This document shows positions 1 to 8,980 of a DNA stretch of 64,000 bases, in pieces. The DNA comes from Ramlibacter tataouinensis (GTDB lineage: Bacteria; Pseudomonadota; Gammaproteobacteria; Burkholderiales; Burkholderiaceae_C). Numbering within the stretch: position 1 is the stretch's first letter; each line of letters starts with the position of its first letter. A model generated the notes under the pieces. That model did not search any database and was not told where the DNA came from. It saw nothing but the letters and a program-made list of their open reading frames with translations. The stretch is from contig DIZF01000032.1 in the NCBI GenBank assembly GCA_002427815.1, forward strand, positions 59,815-123,814. The letters run 5' to 3'. The translations under genes and the position numbers were made by a program.

Positions 1-151
1 CTCCAAGGGCGTACGCATCGCCGGTGAACCCGAGCGCGAAGCCCGCATCCGGCGCGCGCAGGAAGGCATCGTGATCGATGATCAGACCTGGGCGGAAATC
101 GTCGCTGCAGGGGCCAAGGTGGGCATTTCCGACTTTTCGTCAGGAGCCTGA
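1..151 (+). CDS. C-terminal end of a probable Ldh2-family (malate/L-lactate/ureidoglycolate) dehydrogenase, partial
   Basis: Only the last 49 residues are in the window, read from position 2 to a TGA at 149-151. The visible tail has a VRIAGEPE motif, then an Arg-rich helix and a GIVIDDQTWAEI segment. This resembles the C-terminal end of the Ldh2 oxidoreductase family, where a V-R-x-P-G-E motif is followed by a G-I-x-x-x-D-x-x-W-x-x-L helix. The family uses NAD(P) to oxidise 2-hydroxy acids. The catalytic part lies outside the window, so substrate and exact family stay open. It converges on the minus-strand slmA with a gap of about 150 bp in which I see nothing else. Confidence 0.5.
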   Translation, partial: SKGVRIAGEPEREARIRRAQEGIVIDDQTWAEIVAAGAKVGISDFSSGA

Positions 152-305
152 TCGCGTGGAGGCCGGGTTCTGAGCAGGGAAACCGAAGTCGGGGAGTAAT
201 TGAGCCGGAGCTTTTCGAAGCATCTTCCCCGTCTCCAGGCGGCAAGGGCGAGTGCCGGCGCGCCGAGGCCCCAACCTCACCCTCCCCCGCGACGGACACG
301 CCGAC

Positions 306-944
306 TCAGAGCATCCGCGCCAGGCTGGCCTCGAGGTACTCGGAGGGCGGCCGCTTGAAGCCCGAGCGGGCGAACCGCTGCAGGCGCCCGACCGCGAAGG
401 CCGTGAGCATGGACGCGCGCACCTGGGCATCCAGGCTGGGGGTAGCCGAGCCGGCGTCGTCGAGAGCGCCGCGCAGGCTCTGCTTGAGAGTGGACTCGAT
501 CTTGTCGAAGAACTGGTTCATGCGCTGCTGCAGGCGCTCGTTTTCGAACACCAGCGCATCGCCCACCATGACCCGGGTCATGCCCGGGTTCTTCTCGGCG
601 AAATGCAGCAGCATGGCGACGATCTTGGCCGCCTGCCCGTTACCGGCCGGCTCGCGCTCACCGATCTGGTTGACCAGCGTGAAGACGCTCTGCTCGATGA
701 ATTCGATCAGGCCCTCGAACATCTGGGCTTTGCTGGCGAAGTGGCGGTACAGGGCCGCTTCGCTCACGTCCAGCCGGGCAGCCAGCGCGGCGGTGGTGAT
801 GCGCTCCGCGCCGGGCTGCTCCAGCATGGTCGCCAGGGCCTGCAGGATCTGGACCCGCCGCTCGCCGGGCTTGGGCCGCTTGCGCACCGGGGCCGCGGTT
901 TCGACCGCGACAGGAGGTTCCGGAGTGAGCTGCGAGTCAGGCAT
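306..944 (-). CDS. slmA: Nucleoid occlusion factor SlmA (TetR family)
   Basis: A 212-residue TetR-family DNA-binding protein. SlmA binds specific chromosomal sites and antagonises FtsZ ring assembly over unsegregated DNA. A charged, Pro-rich N-terminal extension of about 25 residues precedes the helix-turn-helix (ERRVQILQALA, then TTAALAARLDVSEAALYRHF). The helical C-terminal region, with FIEQSVFTLVNQI and FENERLQQRMNQFFDKIE, matches the SlmA-specific part better than metabolite-binding TetR domains. The ATG at 944 follows argB by about 95 bp on the same strand, so the two may be co-transcribed. Neighbouring argB with slmA is a common betaproteobacterial arrangement. Confidence 0.9.
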   Translation of the reverse strand: MPDSQLTPEPPVAVETAAPVRKRPKPGERRVQILQALATMLEQPGAERITTAALAARLDVSEAALYRHFASKAQMFEGLIEFIEQSVFTLVNQIGEREPAGNGQAAKIVAMLLHFAEKNPGMTRVMVGDALVFENERLQQRMNQFFDKIESTLKQSLRGALDDAGSATPSLDAQVRASMLTAFAVGRLQRFARSGFKRPPSEYLEASLARML

Positions 945-1038
945 GGTTGCAAGAAATTGTGTTCAATTGATTCTCGCACACCCCGGGTCAGGGTTCTTTC
1001 GGGGTTGGCCCGGGCCCCGGCTGCGGGCAGCCATGTCT

Positions 1039-1929
1039 TCAATGCGAACGGATCATCGTCCCGTAGGCCTGGTCGGTCAGGATCTCCAGCAGCATGGCGT
1101 GCGGCACCCGGCCGTCGATGATGTGCACCGAGTTGACGCCACTCTTGGCGGCGTCCAGCGCCCCGCTGATCTTGGGCAGCATGCCGCCGGAAATGGTGCC
1201 GTCGGCAAACAGTTCGTCGATTTCGCGCGCGGTAAGGTCGGTGAGCAGCTTGCCGTTCTTGTCCAGCACGCCCGGCGTGTTGGTCAGCAGCACCAGTTTC
1301 TCGGCCTTGAGCACCGTCGCCAGCTTGCCGGCGACCACGTCCGCATTGATGTTGTAGCTCTCGTTGTTCTCGCCGAAACCGATCGGCGAAATCACCGGAA
1401 TGAACTGGTCGTCCTGCAGCGCCTTGACCACGCTCGGGTCGATGGCGACGATCTCGCCGACCTGGCCGACGTCGTGCTCCTTGCTCGGGTCGGCGGTGTC
1501 CACCATCCTGAGCTTGCGGGCCCGGATCAGCCCGCCGTCACGCCCGGTCAGGCCCACCGCCTTGCCGCCCGCCTGGTTGATCAGTCCGACGATGTCCTGC
1601 TGCACCTCGCCGGCCAGGACCCACTCGACCACTTCCATGGTCTCGGCATCGGTGACTCGCATGCCCTGGATGAACTCGCCCTTCTTGCCCAGGCGGCCCA
1701 GTGCGGCTTCGATCTGGGGCCCGCCGCCGTGCACCACCACCGGGTTCATGCCCACCAGCTTGAGCAGCACCACGTCCTCGGCGAAGTCGGCCTGCAGTTC
1801 GGGATCGGTCATGGCGTTGCCGCCGTACTTGATGACCAGGGTCTTGCCATGGAACTGGCGGATGTACGGCAACGCCTGGGCCAGGATCTCGGCCTTGTCG
1901 CGCGGCGCAATGTTGAGGAGGTCGGTCAT
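1039..1929 (-). CDS. argB: Acetylglutamate kinase
   Basis: A 296-residue amino-acid kinase that phosphorylates N-acetyl-L-glutamate with ATP, the second step of cytoplasmic arginine synthesis. Family signatures are the N-terminal phosphate-binding KYGGNAM, the substrate/ATP glycine loop VVHGGGPQI, NADVVAGKLA, and the C-terminal SGGMLPK and GVNSVHIIDGR segments. The frame stays open upstream to 2133, but homology begins at MTDLLNIAPRDKA, so I start at the ATG at 1929. It lies 50 bp downstream of the WecA-like gene and upstream of slmA on the same strand. An argE-type deacetylase occurs at 53.9-55.1 kb, far from this gene. Confidence 0.97.
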   Translation of the reverse strand: MTDLLNIAPRDKAEILAQALPYIRQFHGKTLVIKYGGNAMTDPELQADFAEDVVLLKLVGMNPVVVHGGGPQIEAALGRLGKKGEFIQGMRVTDAETMEVVEWVLAGEVQQDIVGLINQAGGKAVGLTGRDGGLIRARKLRMVDTADPSKEHDVGQVGEIVAIDPSVVKALQDDQFIPVISPIGFGENNESYNINADVVAGKLATVLKAEKLVLLTNTPGVLDKNGKLLTDLTAREIDELFADGTISGGMLPKISGALDAAKSGVNSVHIIDGRVPHAMLLEILTDQAYGTMIRSH

Positions 1930-1979
1930 GGGCGGTGGAGCATCCGTGCAATGGAATTGTGCCCGAAGCAGCGGGTGCC

Positions 1980-3083
1980 CTAGCGCCTGAGCCAGCGCGG
2001 TACCTTGAAACGGACGATGCGGGTATAGGCCCAGACGTAGGAAACGATGAATACGACGATGAACAGCATCAGCAGGGGGGTCTGGTTCCAGAACAGAACC
2101 GCCGGCAGGACGGTGAGAAAGGCGAACCCCCACAGGTAAGGCGAAGTGCGGTTATTGCGCATCAGCATGCGGCGCGTCTCGTCGTCGTCGAATACCTGGC
2201 GCACGATCCTGCGGTAGATCAGCTGGTGGAAATGCAAGGCATCGGCCAGCCCCGGCGACTGACCCCGCACGACCTTGCGATAGATCGAAAAAACGGTCTC
2301 CCAGACCGGGTAGATCAGCAGGAGAAGCGGAAACCAGGGCGAGACCTGCGGGTGGCGCAGCACCAGCAATACGCTGGCGATGGCGATCACCACGCCCCAC
2401 AGGTAGGCGCCGCCGTCGCCGGCGAAGATCAGGCCGCGCGGGTAGTTCCAGACCAGGAACCCGGCCGTCGCGCCGGCCAGGACCAGCACAGTGGCAGCCA
2501 ATTGCCTGTCGCCGACCTGCAGCGCGACATAGGCCAGCGCGAAGCAGCACACCAGCGCCACGACGCCCGCCAGGCCGTTGTAACCGTCGATCAGGTTGAA
2601 CGCGTGCGGCAGGCCGCTGACCCCGAGCACGGCCAGCACGACGCCAAACCATGGACTCAGCGACCACCAACTGTCGATCCCCGGCAGCCCCAGCCGCGGC
2701 ACTGTCAGATCCAGCAGCCAGACCGCGACGATGGCAGCGGCCACGGTCACGATCAGCCGGTAGCGCGCCGGCAGGCGCTGCGTCAGGTCCTCGAGGGCGC
2801 CCGCGGCCACGGCGATGGAAGCGACAGCCCACAGCGAGCCCGCCATGGCCACGTCACCCCGCAGGTTGCTGGCGAAGCTCAGGTGCTGGGACAAGACCAT
2901 CCAGCACCAACCGAGGGTGCTGGCAGCCCACATCGCCAAACCGCCCAGACGAGGCACCTGGCCCAGATGAAATCGCTGAGGCACCTCGGCCGCATACCGC
3001 CCCGTGTGTCCTCGCCCGTAACGAACCAGCAGGGCCGTACTCAACACGGCGCTGGCGAAACACAGGATCAGCAGGAACAGCAT
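1980..3083 (-). CDS. Polyprenyl-phosphate sugar-1-phosphate transferase (WecA/MraY family)
   Basis: A 367-residue polytopic membrane enzyme of glycosyltransferase family 4. The family moves a HexNAc-1-phosphate from a UDP-sugar to undecaprenyl phosphate, starting lipid-linked glycan synthesis on the inner face of the membrane. About ten hydrophobic segments are visible. Catalytic-loop motifs are NLIDGYNGLAG, GDGGAYLWG, and the His-rich loop HFHQLIYRR. The usual Asp-Asp magnesium motif reads Glu-Asp (GALEDLTQRL), a conservative change. It sits 30 bp after a GT2 gene and beside rfbB and Wzm/Wzt, which points to O-antigen or capsule rather than peptidoglycan. The exact sugar cannot be read from sequence. 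Confidence 0.85.
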   Translation of the reverse strand: MLFLLILCFASAVLSTALLVRYGRGHTGRYAAEVPQRFHLGQVPRLGGLAMWAASTLGWCWMVLSQHLSFASNLRGDVAMAGSLWAVASIAVAAGALEDLTQRLPARYRLIVTVAAAIVAVWLLDLTVPRLGLPGIDSWWSLSPWFGVVLAVLGVSGLPHAFNLIDGYNGLAGVVALVCCFALAYVALQVGDRQLAATVLVLAGATAGFLVWNYPRGLIFAGDGGAYLWGVVIAIASVLLVLRHPQVSPWFPLLLLIYPVWETVFSIYRKVVRGQSPGLADALHFHQLIYRRIVRQVFDDDETRRMLMRNNRTSPYLWGFAFLTVLPAVLFWNQTPLLMLFIVVFIVSYVWAYTRIVRFKVPRWLRR

Positions 3084-3113
3084 GCACGGATATTGTCGCG
3101 TTCCCGCAGGGCG

Positions 3114-3914
3114 TCAGGCCGGAGCGAGGCGGGCCTGGTACCGACGCAGCGGCGGGCCGGCCCACAGTCGCAGCAAGCTGCGCAGGTGCCACCCCATGTG
3201 GCGGCCCGGGGTGCGACTGCCCCAGCTGGCCTCATGCGTCACGGCCGCGTCGGCAGCTGCCAACTTCCAGCCCGCCAATTGCAGCCGCAGGCAGAAATCG
3301 ACGTCTTCGCAATACATATAGAAGCGCTCGTCGAAACCGCCGAGGCTGCGCCACACCACGGAGCGAACCATCCAGAAAGCGCCGCTGACCCAGTCCACAC
3401 GCCGCTGCGGCAGTTTGAGCAAATGCCTGCGCAACAGCGCCAGGGGCGTGACCAGTTCCCGCTCGTTTTCCTGGCGGGAGCCATCGGGATTGAACAGCAA
3501 GGGGTAGGCGCAGCCGATCATCGGCTCATGCAGGCGTTCCAGCAGCTTGCCCCATACCGAGGCGTCCCTCAGCTCGATATCGGGGTTGAGCACACAAAAA
3601 TACGCGGTGCTGCAGTGGCTGAAGGCCCGGTTGTGATTGGCGCCGAAACCGGCCTGCTCGTGATTGAACAGCTCGGTGAAGCGGAATGGCCAGCCGCCAT
3701 ATGGAGCTGCCACGGGCTCCGACGGAACGTTGTGGGTCAGCACCACGTGATGAATACGCCCACCATGCAGCGTGCACAGTTGTCCCAGGAGCCGCTCCAC
3801 GCAATCGTCGTGCCCGTGACTGACGATGGATACAGTGACCGTGGGTTGCGCAGGGTCGCCCGGCGCAGCGGACCGGGCATTTACAATTGGCTTGATCAAA
3901 GAATGGACATTCAA
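3114..3914 (-). CDS. GT2 family glycosyltransferase (rhamnosyltransferase-like)
   Basis: A GT-A fold glycosyltransferase of up to 266 residues. The nucleotide-binding N-terminus (VTVSIVSHGHDD) is followed by the GFGANHNRA segment and a DxD-like VLNPDIELRD, then by FDERFYMYCEDVDFCLRLQLAGW. The last is the ED-D motif typical of the rhamnosyltransferase/WbbL group. It probably adds a sugar, possibly rhamnose, to a lipid-linked acceptor. No ATG lies in frame before the domain. Candidates are TTG codons at 3914 or 3899, neither with a clear Shine-Dalgarno sequence, so the exact start is uncertain. It is head to head with rfbB, only 12 bp from that gene's ATG if 3914 is used. Confidence 0.8.
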   Translation of the reverse strand: MNVHSLIKPIVNARSAAPGDPAQPTVTVSIVSHGHDDCVERLLGQLCTLHGGRIHHVVLTHNVPSEPVAAPYGGWPFRFTELFNHEQAGFGANHNRAFSHCSTAYFCVLNPDIELRDASVWGKLLERLHEPMIGCAYPLLFNPDGSRQENERELVTPLALLRRHLLKLPQRRVDWVSGAFWMVRSVVWRSLGGFDERFYMYCEDVDFCLRLQLAGWKLAAADAAVTHEASWGSRTPGRHMGWHLRSLLRLWAGPPLRRYQARLAPA

Positions 3915-3926
3915 GACGGGATTAGC

Positions 3927-5015
3927 ATGATTTTACTTACAGGCGGCTGCGGCTTCATCGGATCCGCATTTTTGATCCAATGGCTCAATGAAGTCGATGA
4001 ACCCGTGGTGAACCTCGACCTGCTGACCTACGCAGGGAATCCCGGCAATCTGGCAAGTGTCCAGGACGACCCCCGCTACCGTTTCGTGCATGGCGATATC
4101 GCGGATTCGGCGCTGGTTTCCTCGCTCCTGGCCAAATATCGGCCTCGAGCGGTGCTCCACTTCGCTGCGGAAAGCCACGTTGACCGATCCATTTCCGGTC
4201 CCCTCGCATTTGCACAGACGAACGTCGTGGGCACGCTGAAGCTGTTGGATGCGGTGCTGACCTATTGGAAGACACTCGATTCGGCGGCGGCCGCAGCGTT
4301 TCGGTTCCTCCATGTCTCGACGGACGAGGTCTACGGCTCCCTTGACCCAGACGCGACGGGTTTCACCGAAGAGCATCGCTACGAGCCCAATAGCCCGTAC
4401 TCGGCCTCGAAAGCCGCCTCCGATCATTTTGTGCGGGCCTACCAGCACACGTACAGTCTGCCGACGCTGACGACCAACTGTTCCAACAACTATGGCCCCC
4501 GGCAGTTCCCCGAAAAGCTGATCCCTTTGATGATCCATAACGCGTTGCACTCGAAACCATTGCCTGTGTATGGTGATGGACAGCAGATACGTGACTGGCT
4601 TCACGTGGATGACCATTGTCGCGCGTTGCGCGTTGTGCTCGATACGGGCCGGATTGGCGAAACTTACAACATCGGGGGCCGTTCCGAACGCAGCAACATG
4701 GCCGTCGTGAAGGCGATCTGCCAGAATCTGGACATTTTGCGCCCCCGAGCGGGCGGCCAGCCGCACGCGTCACTTATCACCCATGTCAAGGACAGGCCGG
4801 GTCACGATCGGCGTTATGCCATCGACGACAGCAAGATATCAGGCGAACTCGGCTGGCATCCCTCGATTGTCTTCGAGGAGGGCATTCGGCAGACTATCCA
4901 GTGGTACCTCGATCACGAAGATTGGGTGCAGTCGGTCGACAGCGGCGCCTATCGCAGATGGGCGCAAAAGCATTACAGCGCTCCAGCTGAGTCCGTGGCC
5001 CGAGCCGTGGCTTGA
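3927..5015 (+). CDS. rfbB: dTDP-glucose 4,6-dehydratase
   Basis: A 362-residue extended SDR enzyme that converts dTDP-D-glucose to dTDP-4-keto-6-deoxy-D-glucose, the branch point for dTDP-L-rhamnose and dTDP-3-amino-sugars. The NAD-binding motif GGCGFIG starts at residue 6. Also visible are HFAAESHVDRSI, the STDEVYG catalytic segment, and the YSASK active-site Tyr-Lys pair. The length is typical. The frame is open further upstream, but the dinucleotide motif demands a start near the ATG at 3927. This is the only rfbB in the window; rfbA, rfbC and rfbD lie 30 kb away on the other strand. It opens a three-gene plus-strand operon. Confidence 0.95.
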   Translation: MILLTGGCGFIGSAFLIQWLNEVDEPVVNLDLLTYAGNPGNLASVQDDPRYRFVHGDIADSALVSSLLAKYRPRAVLHFAAESHVDRSISGPLAFAQTNVVGTLKLLDAVLTYWKTLDSAAAAAFRFLHVSTDEVYGSLDPDATGFTEEHRYEPNSPYSASKAASDHFVRAYQHTYSLPTLTTNCSNNYGPRQFPEKLIPLMIHNALHSKPLPVYGDGQQIRDWLHVDDHCRALRVVLDTGRIGETYNIGGRSERSNMAVVKAICQNLDILRPRAGGQPHASLITHVKDRPGHDRRYAIDDSKISGELGWHPSIVFEEGIRQTIQWYLDHEDWVQSVDSGAYRRWAQKHYSAPAESVARAVA

Positions 5016-5022
5016 GCGGCCG

Positions 5023-8000
5023 ATGACGCAGTCAAAGGACGATCTCCATGTCTACCTGCGTTCCATTGCGCATGGGGAGCGGACCTCCTTGTCGGTCCTT
5101 GCCGGCATGGTGACTCCGGGCAGCCGGGTGCTCGACCTCGGCACCGGCAGCGGAGCATTGGGCCAGTACCTGCGCGAGTCCGCGGCTTGCACGGTGGACG
5201 GGGTGACGCTCAATGAGCGCGAGGCCGACCTGGCGCGTCCGCATTACCGCCGCGTCGTGGTCGCCGATCTGGAACGTCCAGGGTGGATTTCCGAGTTCTC
5301 GGGCGAGCACTTTGATTTCATCGTTTGCGCCGATGTGCTGGAACATCTGCGCGATCCGCAGACCGCGCTGCTGGCCTGCAGGCAGTTGCTCGGACCCGGC
5401 GGCCGCGTTCTCATTTCGATCCCGAACGCGGCTTACAGCGGACTGGTTGCCGAGTTGCTGCGAGGTGATTTCACCTACCGCAAAGAGGGCCTTCTCGACC
5501 GAACCCACCTTCGATTCTTTACGCGGCGCTCGATGGTGCAATTCCTTTCCGACGGAGGGTGGGCGGTCGACGCGATCGAGCCGATCGACCGGCCCCTGAC
5601 CGAGTCGGAGTTCAAGGTGGCTTTCGATCAGCTGCCCCCGGCTGTTGCGCGCTATCTTGTGGCGCTGCCCGACGCGGCCGCCTACCAGCTGGTGTTCGCT
5701 GCCCACCCTTGGTCTGGTGGGACCGGCGTGCAGGCCGCGGTGACTGAGAGCGGCCCAGCAGCCCCGCTTTTTTCGGCCGAACTCTACATTGGCCACGACA
5801 GCAGGTTCGACGAACGGTCAAAGGTCATGGCGACCGGCGTGATCGGCGAGGAACGGCAGGTTTTGCGATTCGCGATCCCGGTCGGCAGCAAGCCGCCGAC
5901 GGGCCTGCGTCTGGACCCTGCAGACCGACCCGGCTTTCTCCACCTGCACCGCATCACCTTGCTTTCCGGGGACAGGGTCCTATGGCGATGGGATGGCCAG
6001 ACGGATGGCCTCGGTGCGCTACAGAATGCGGAACACCAGGACATGTTGCTTCGGTCGCCATGGCTCAGCCGGGCTGCGCTCGTACTGTTGCATGGCGACG
6101 ATCCCCGCATCGTGCTTCCTGTGCCCGCTGAAGCGCTGGGAGCCTGCATCCAGCCATCACAAGCAGTGCTCGAAGTCGAACTGGGCTGGCCGATGTCGGC
6201 GGACTACATGGCCCTTGTGGACCTTGTCGAGCCCCTGCGCCAGCAGACGCAAAAGGCGCGGGATGCAGCAGCTCTGGAAATCGAGCAGGCACGGCTCCAG
6301 CTGGAACAGGGACGGGTTCGAATGGAACAGGCAAGGGCCGAGGCCCAAGCCGAAGTCGAAAGGGCCAGCCGCCAGGCGGAGCGGGACCGTGCAATGGCCC
6401 AAGCGGAAGTCGAACAGGCGAAGCGCCTTGCGGAGCAAGTTCGACGGGATGCACAGCGGCAAGCCGAAGATGTGAGTGCTCGCCAGCGCGCATTGGCCGA
6501 CCAGTTGCTCGCGCTGAAAGAGCACAACACGCGCATCACAGAGGAGAAGAACCTGCTTGCCCGGCAAAAATTGGCGCTTCAGGCTGACCTGGTGCATATT
6601 GGCGGGCTCTACGATGCGCTCGGCAACCATCTGCGGTGGATCGAAAACTCGACGGTGTTTCGCGCGACGCGGCCACTGGTCCGGGCCAAGATGGCGCTCG
6701 AGCGGCTGACCGGAAAGCGGCCGCCGGAGCAGCCCGCTTCCACCGTCCATGCCCGGCCGATTGAGCCCGTGGTCGAGGTCGTGGATGTGATCGTGCCGGT
6801 GTACCGCGGGCTGGAGGACACCCGCCTGTGTGTCCGTTCGGTCCTGGCGAGTCGATGCGCTACGAAATGGCGTCTGATCATCCTGAACGACGCCAGCCCG
6901 GAGCCCGAACTCACCCAATGGCTGCGCGAGACGAGCCAACAGGACAGCAGGATTGTGCTGCTGGAAAACGAGGAAAACCTGGGCTTTGTCGGTACGGTCA
7001 ACCGCGGGATGGCGTTGAGCGACGGCCATGACGTCCTGCTTCTCAACAGCGACACCGAAGTTGCCAACGACTGGCTCGACCGGCTGCGCCGCTGCGCCTA
7101 CAGCGATGCGCGAATAGCGACGGTGACACCGTTCTCGAACAATGCGACCATCTGCAGCTATCCGCGATTTTGCGAGCCGAACGAGCTGCCTCCAGGCTAT
7201 GACACCGCCCGCCTGGACACCCTGTTTGCCAAGACCAATGCTGGCCAGGTGGTCGACGTACCGACCGGCGTGGGGTTTTGCATGTACATCCGACGCGACT
7301 GCCTGAATGCGATCGGATTGTTCGACGTGAAGAACTTCGGCAAGGGCTATGGCGAGGAAAACGATTTCTGCCGCCGTGCCGCGGAGTCGGGCTGGCGCAA
7401 CCTCCACGCACTCGACACCTTCGTGCTCCACACCGGCGGCGTCAGTTTCGGCGACAGCAAGAGCCAGCGCGAGCGCGATGCCGTCGAGAAATTGCGCAGG
7501 TTGCACCCCAGCTATGACGGCATCGTTCATGATTTCGTGGCGGCAGACCCGGCGCGCAGCGCGCGTTTCGCGGTCGATCTGGCCCGTGTCCGCTCTGCCG
7601 CGCTGCCATGCATTCTGGCAATCCTCCATGACCGGGAGGGTGGCACACTGCGGCACGCCGCCGAACTGGCCGGCCATCTGCGCGGCAAGGCGACGTTCTT
7701 CACGCTCACTCCGGCGCCGGGCAGCTCAGTGCGGCTGGCGCTGCTGGAGCCCGGTGCCGGTTTCCAGCTTGAATTCTCGTTGCCGGGCGAGTGGCAGTCG
7801 CTGCTGGACGCGCTGCGGGGCCTGGGGATCGTGCACCTGCACTATCACCATGTGCTGGGCCACCGCGAAGAAGTGCTGCGACTGGGAGAGCAACTGGGCC
7901 TGCCCTGGGACTACACGACGCATGACTTTTACAGCATGTGTCCGCAGATCTCACTCACGGACAGTACCGACCGCTATTGCGGGGAAGAAGGCGACGGGCA

Positions 8001-8979
8001 ATGCGGACGTTGCCTTCAGCGCACACCTGCACCAGGCGGGCTGGACATCGCCTCCTGGCGCGAGCGCCACGGCCGCCTGTTGACCGACGCGCGCCACGTT
8101 CTCGCACCGAGCCGTGACGCAGCACGCCGCTATGCGCGCATGTGGCCCGCCGCGGACGTGCGCCTGGCGCCCCACACTGATCTTGCCGAGCGGTCCCATT
8201 TGCCGGTTCCTCAAGTCGTGCCCCTGAAACCGGGTGCGCCTCTGAAGATTGTCGTGATCGGCGCCCTCAGCCGCATCAAGGGCGCCGACCTCCTGGAAGA
8301 CGTGGCTGTGCTGGCGGCAAAAAGCGCTACCCCGGTCGAATTCCACCTTCTTGGATACGCCTACCGCGAATTGCGCAAGCAGCCGCGGGCGTCATTGACC
8401 GTGCACGGGCCTTACCAGGAAGGCGACCTGCCGGGGCTGCTTCAATGGATCAAGCCCGACCTGGTCTGGTTTCCTGCCTTGTGGCCCGAAACCTACAGCT
8501 ACACGCTGAGTGCCTGCCTGGCGGCGGGCCTGCCGGTGGTGGCACCCGATATCGGCTCCTTCCCGGAGCGGCTGAGTGGGCGCCAGTGGAGTTGGGTGCT
8601 TCCTTGGGACATGCCCCCCGGGCGTTGGCTGGCCTTCTTCTGCAAGGTGCGAGAGACAAGCTTTGCCACAGGGCAGGCGCCCGCCCTCCCTGGGGAAATC
8701 GCCGCAACCAGCGTCGATGCCCGGATCGGAAGCTGGTCCTACGAGACAGACTACCTGCACAAGGTACTGCCCGCGGACGCGCCCCCTGCGCTCGACCCCG
8801 CGCTGTTGGCTACGCACCGTCCAGGTCGCAGCCAAGGTGTGGACCGGCAGCGCCACAGGCTCAAGCACTGGACACTGAGTGCTTTGGTCAAATTGCGCGC
8901 TGCCCCCCCTCTCAGGGGCGTGGCCCGTGCCGTCCCACTCAGGTGGCAGACGCGGGTCAAGAGCTGGCTGCGGGCCTAG
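5023..8979 (+). CDS. Giant fusion: methyltransferase, coiled coil, GT2 and GT4 glycosyltransferase
   Basis: A 1318-residue multidomain protein starting at the ATG 7 bp after rfbB. Residues about 1-235 are a class I SAM methyltransferase (VLDLGTGSGALG, FDFIVCADVLEHL). Residues about 245-400 are unrecognised. Residues about 406-520 form a Glu/Gln/Ala/Arg-rich coiled coil with an internal AQAEVE repeat. Residues about 586-830 are a GT2 domain (VDVIVPVYRG, LLLNSDTEV, YGEENDFCRRA). Residues about 860-1260 are a GT4-like domain with an atypical acceptor side and a GALSRIKGADLLEDV / PETYSYTLSACLAAGLPVV donor side. It probably builds, and possibly methylates, a surface polysaccharide at the membrane. 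Substrates are unknown. The arrangement recalls the methyltransferase-plus-coiled-coil chain terminators of ABC-exported O-antigens (inference). Confidence 0.85.
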   Translation: MTQSKDDLHVYLRSIAHGERTSLSVLAGMVTPGSRVLDLGTGSGALGQYLRESAACTVDGVTLNEREADLARPHYRRVVVADLERPGWISEFSGEHFDFIVCADVLEHLRDPQTALLACRQLLGPGGRVLISIPNAAYSGLVAELLRGDFTYRKEGLLDRTHLRFFTRRSMVQFLSDGGWAVDAIEPIDRPLTESEFKVAFDQLPPAVARYLVALPDAAAYQLVFAAHPWSGGTGVQAAVTESGPAAPLFSAELYIGHDSRFDERSKVMATGVIGEERQVLRFAIPVGSKPPTGLRLDPADRPGFLHLHRITLLSGDRVLWRWDGQTDGLGALQNAEHQDMLLRSPWLSRAALVLLHGDDPRIVLPVPAEALGACIQPSQAVLEVELGWPMSADYMALVDLVEPLRQQTQKARDAAALEIEQARLQLEQGRVRMEQARAEAQAEVERASRQAERDRAMAQAEVEQAKRLAEQVRRDAQRQAEDVSARQRALADQLLALKEHNTRITEEKNLLARQKLALQADLVHIGGLYDALGNHLRWIENSTVFRATRPLVRAKMALERLTGKRPPEQPASTVHARPIEPVVEVVDVIVPVYRGLEDTRLCVRSVLASRCATKWRLIILNDASPEPELTQWLRETSQQDSRIVLLENEENLGFVGTVNRGMALSDGHDVLLLNSDTEVANDWLDRLRRCAYSDARIATVTPFSNNATICSYPRFCEPNELPPGYDTARLDTLFAKTNAGQVVDVPTGVGFCMYIRRDCLNAIGLFDVKNFGKGYGEENDFCRRAAESGWRNLHALDTFVLHTGGVSFGDSKSQRERDAVEKLRRLHPSYDGIVHDFVAADPARSARFAVDLARVRSAALPCILAILHDREGGTLRHAAELAGHLRGKATFFTLTPAPGSSVRLALLEPGAGFQLEFSLPGEWQSLLDALRGLGIVHLHYHHVLGHREEVLRLGEQLGLPWDYTTHDFYSMCPQISLTDSTDRYCGEEGDGQCGRCLQRTPAPGGLDIASWRERHGRLLTDARHVLAPSRDAARRYARMWPAADVRLAPHTDLAERSHLPVPQVVPLKPGAPLKIVVIGALSRIKGADLLEDVAVLAAKSATPVEFHLLGYAYRELRKQPRASLTVHGPYQEGDLPGLLQWIKPDLVWFPALWPETYSYTLSACLAAGLPVVAPDIGSFPERLSGRQWSWVLPWDMPPGRWLAFFCKVRETSFATGQAPALPGEIAATSVDARIGSWSYETDYLHKVLPADAPPALDPALLATHRPGRSQGVDRQRHRLKHWTLSALVKLRAAPPLRGVARAVPLRWQTRVKSWLRA

Positions 8980-8980
8980 C

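Noticed and set aside
152..305. Short frames between the Ldh2-like end and slmA
   Set aside because: No ribosome site, domain or composition signal; read as plain intergenic sequence.
1935..3900. Long in-frame extension upstream of rfbB
   Set aside because: It is antisense to the WecA-like and GT2 genes; the Rossmann motif begins only at the ATG at 3927.
6241..6560. Repeated DNA in the large fusion, considered as a tandem repeat array or CRISPR-like element
   Set aside because: The repeats are imperfect, in frame, and encode a heptad coiled coil; there are no uniform spacers.
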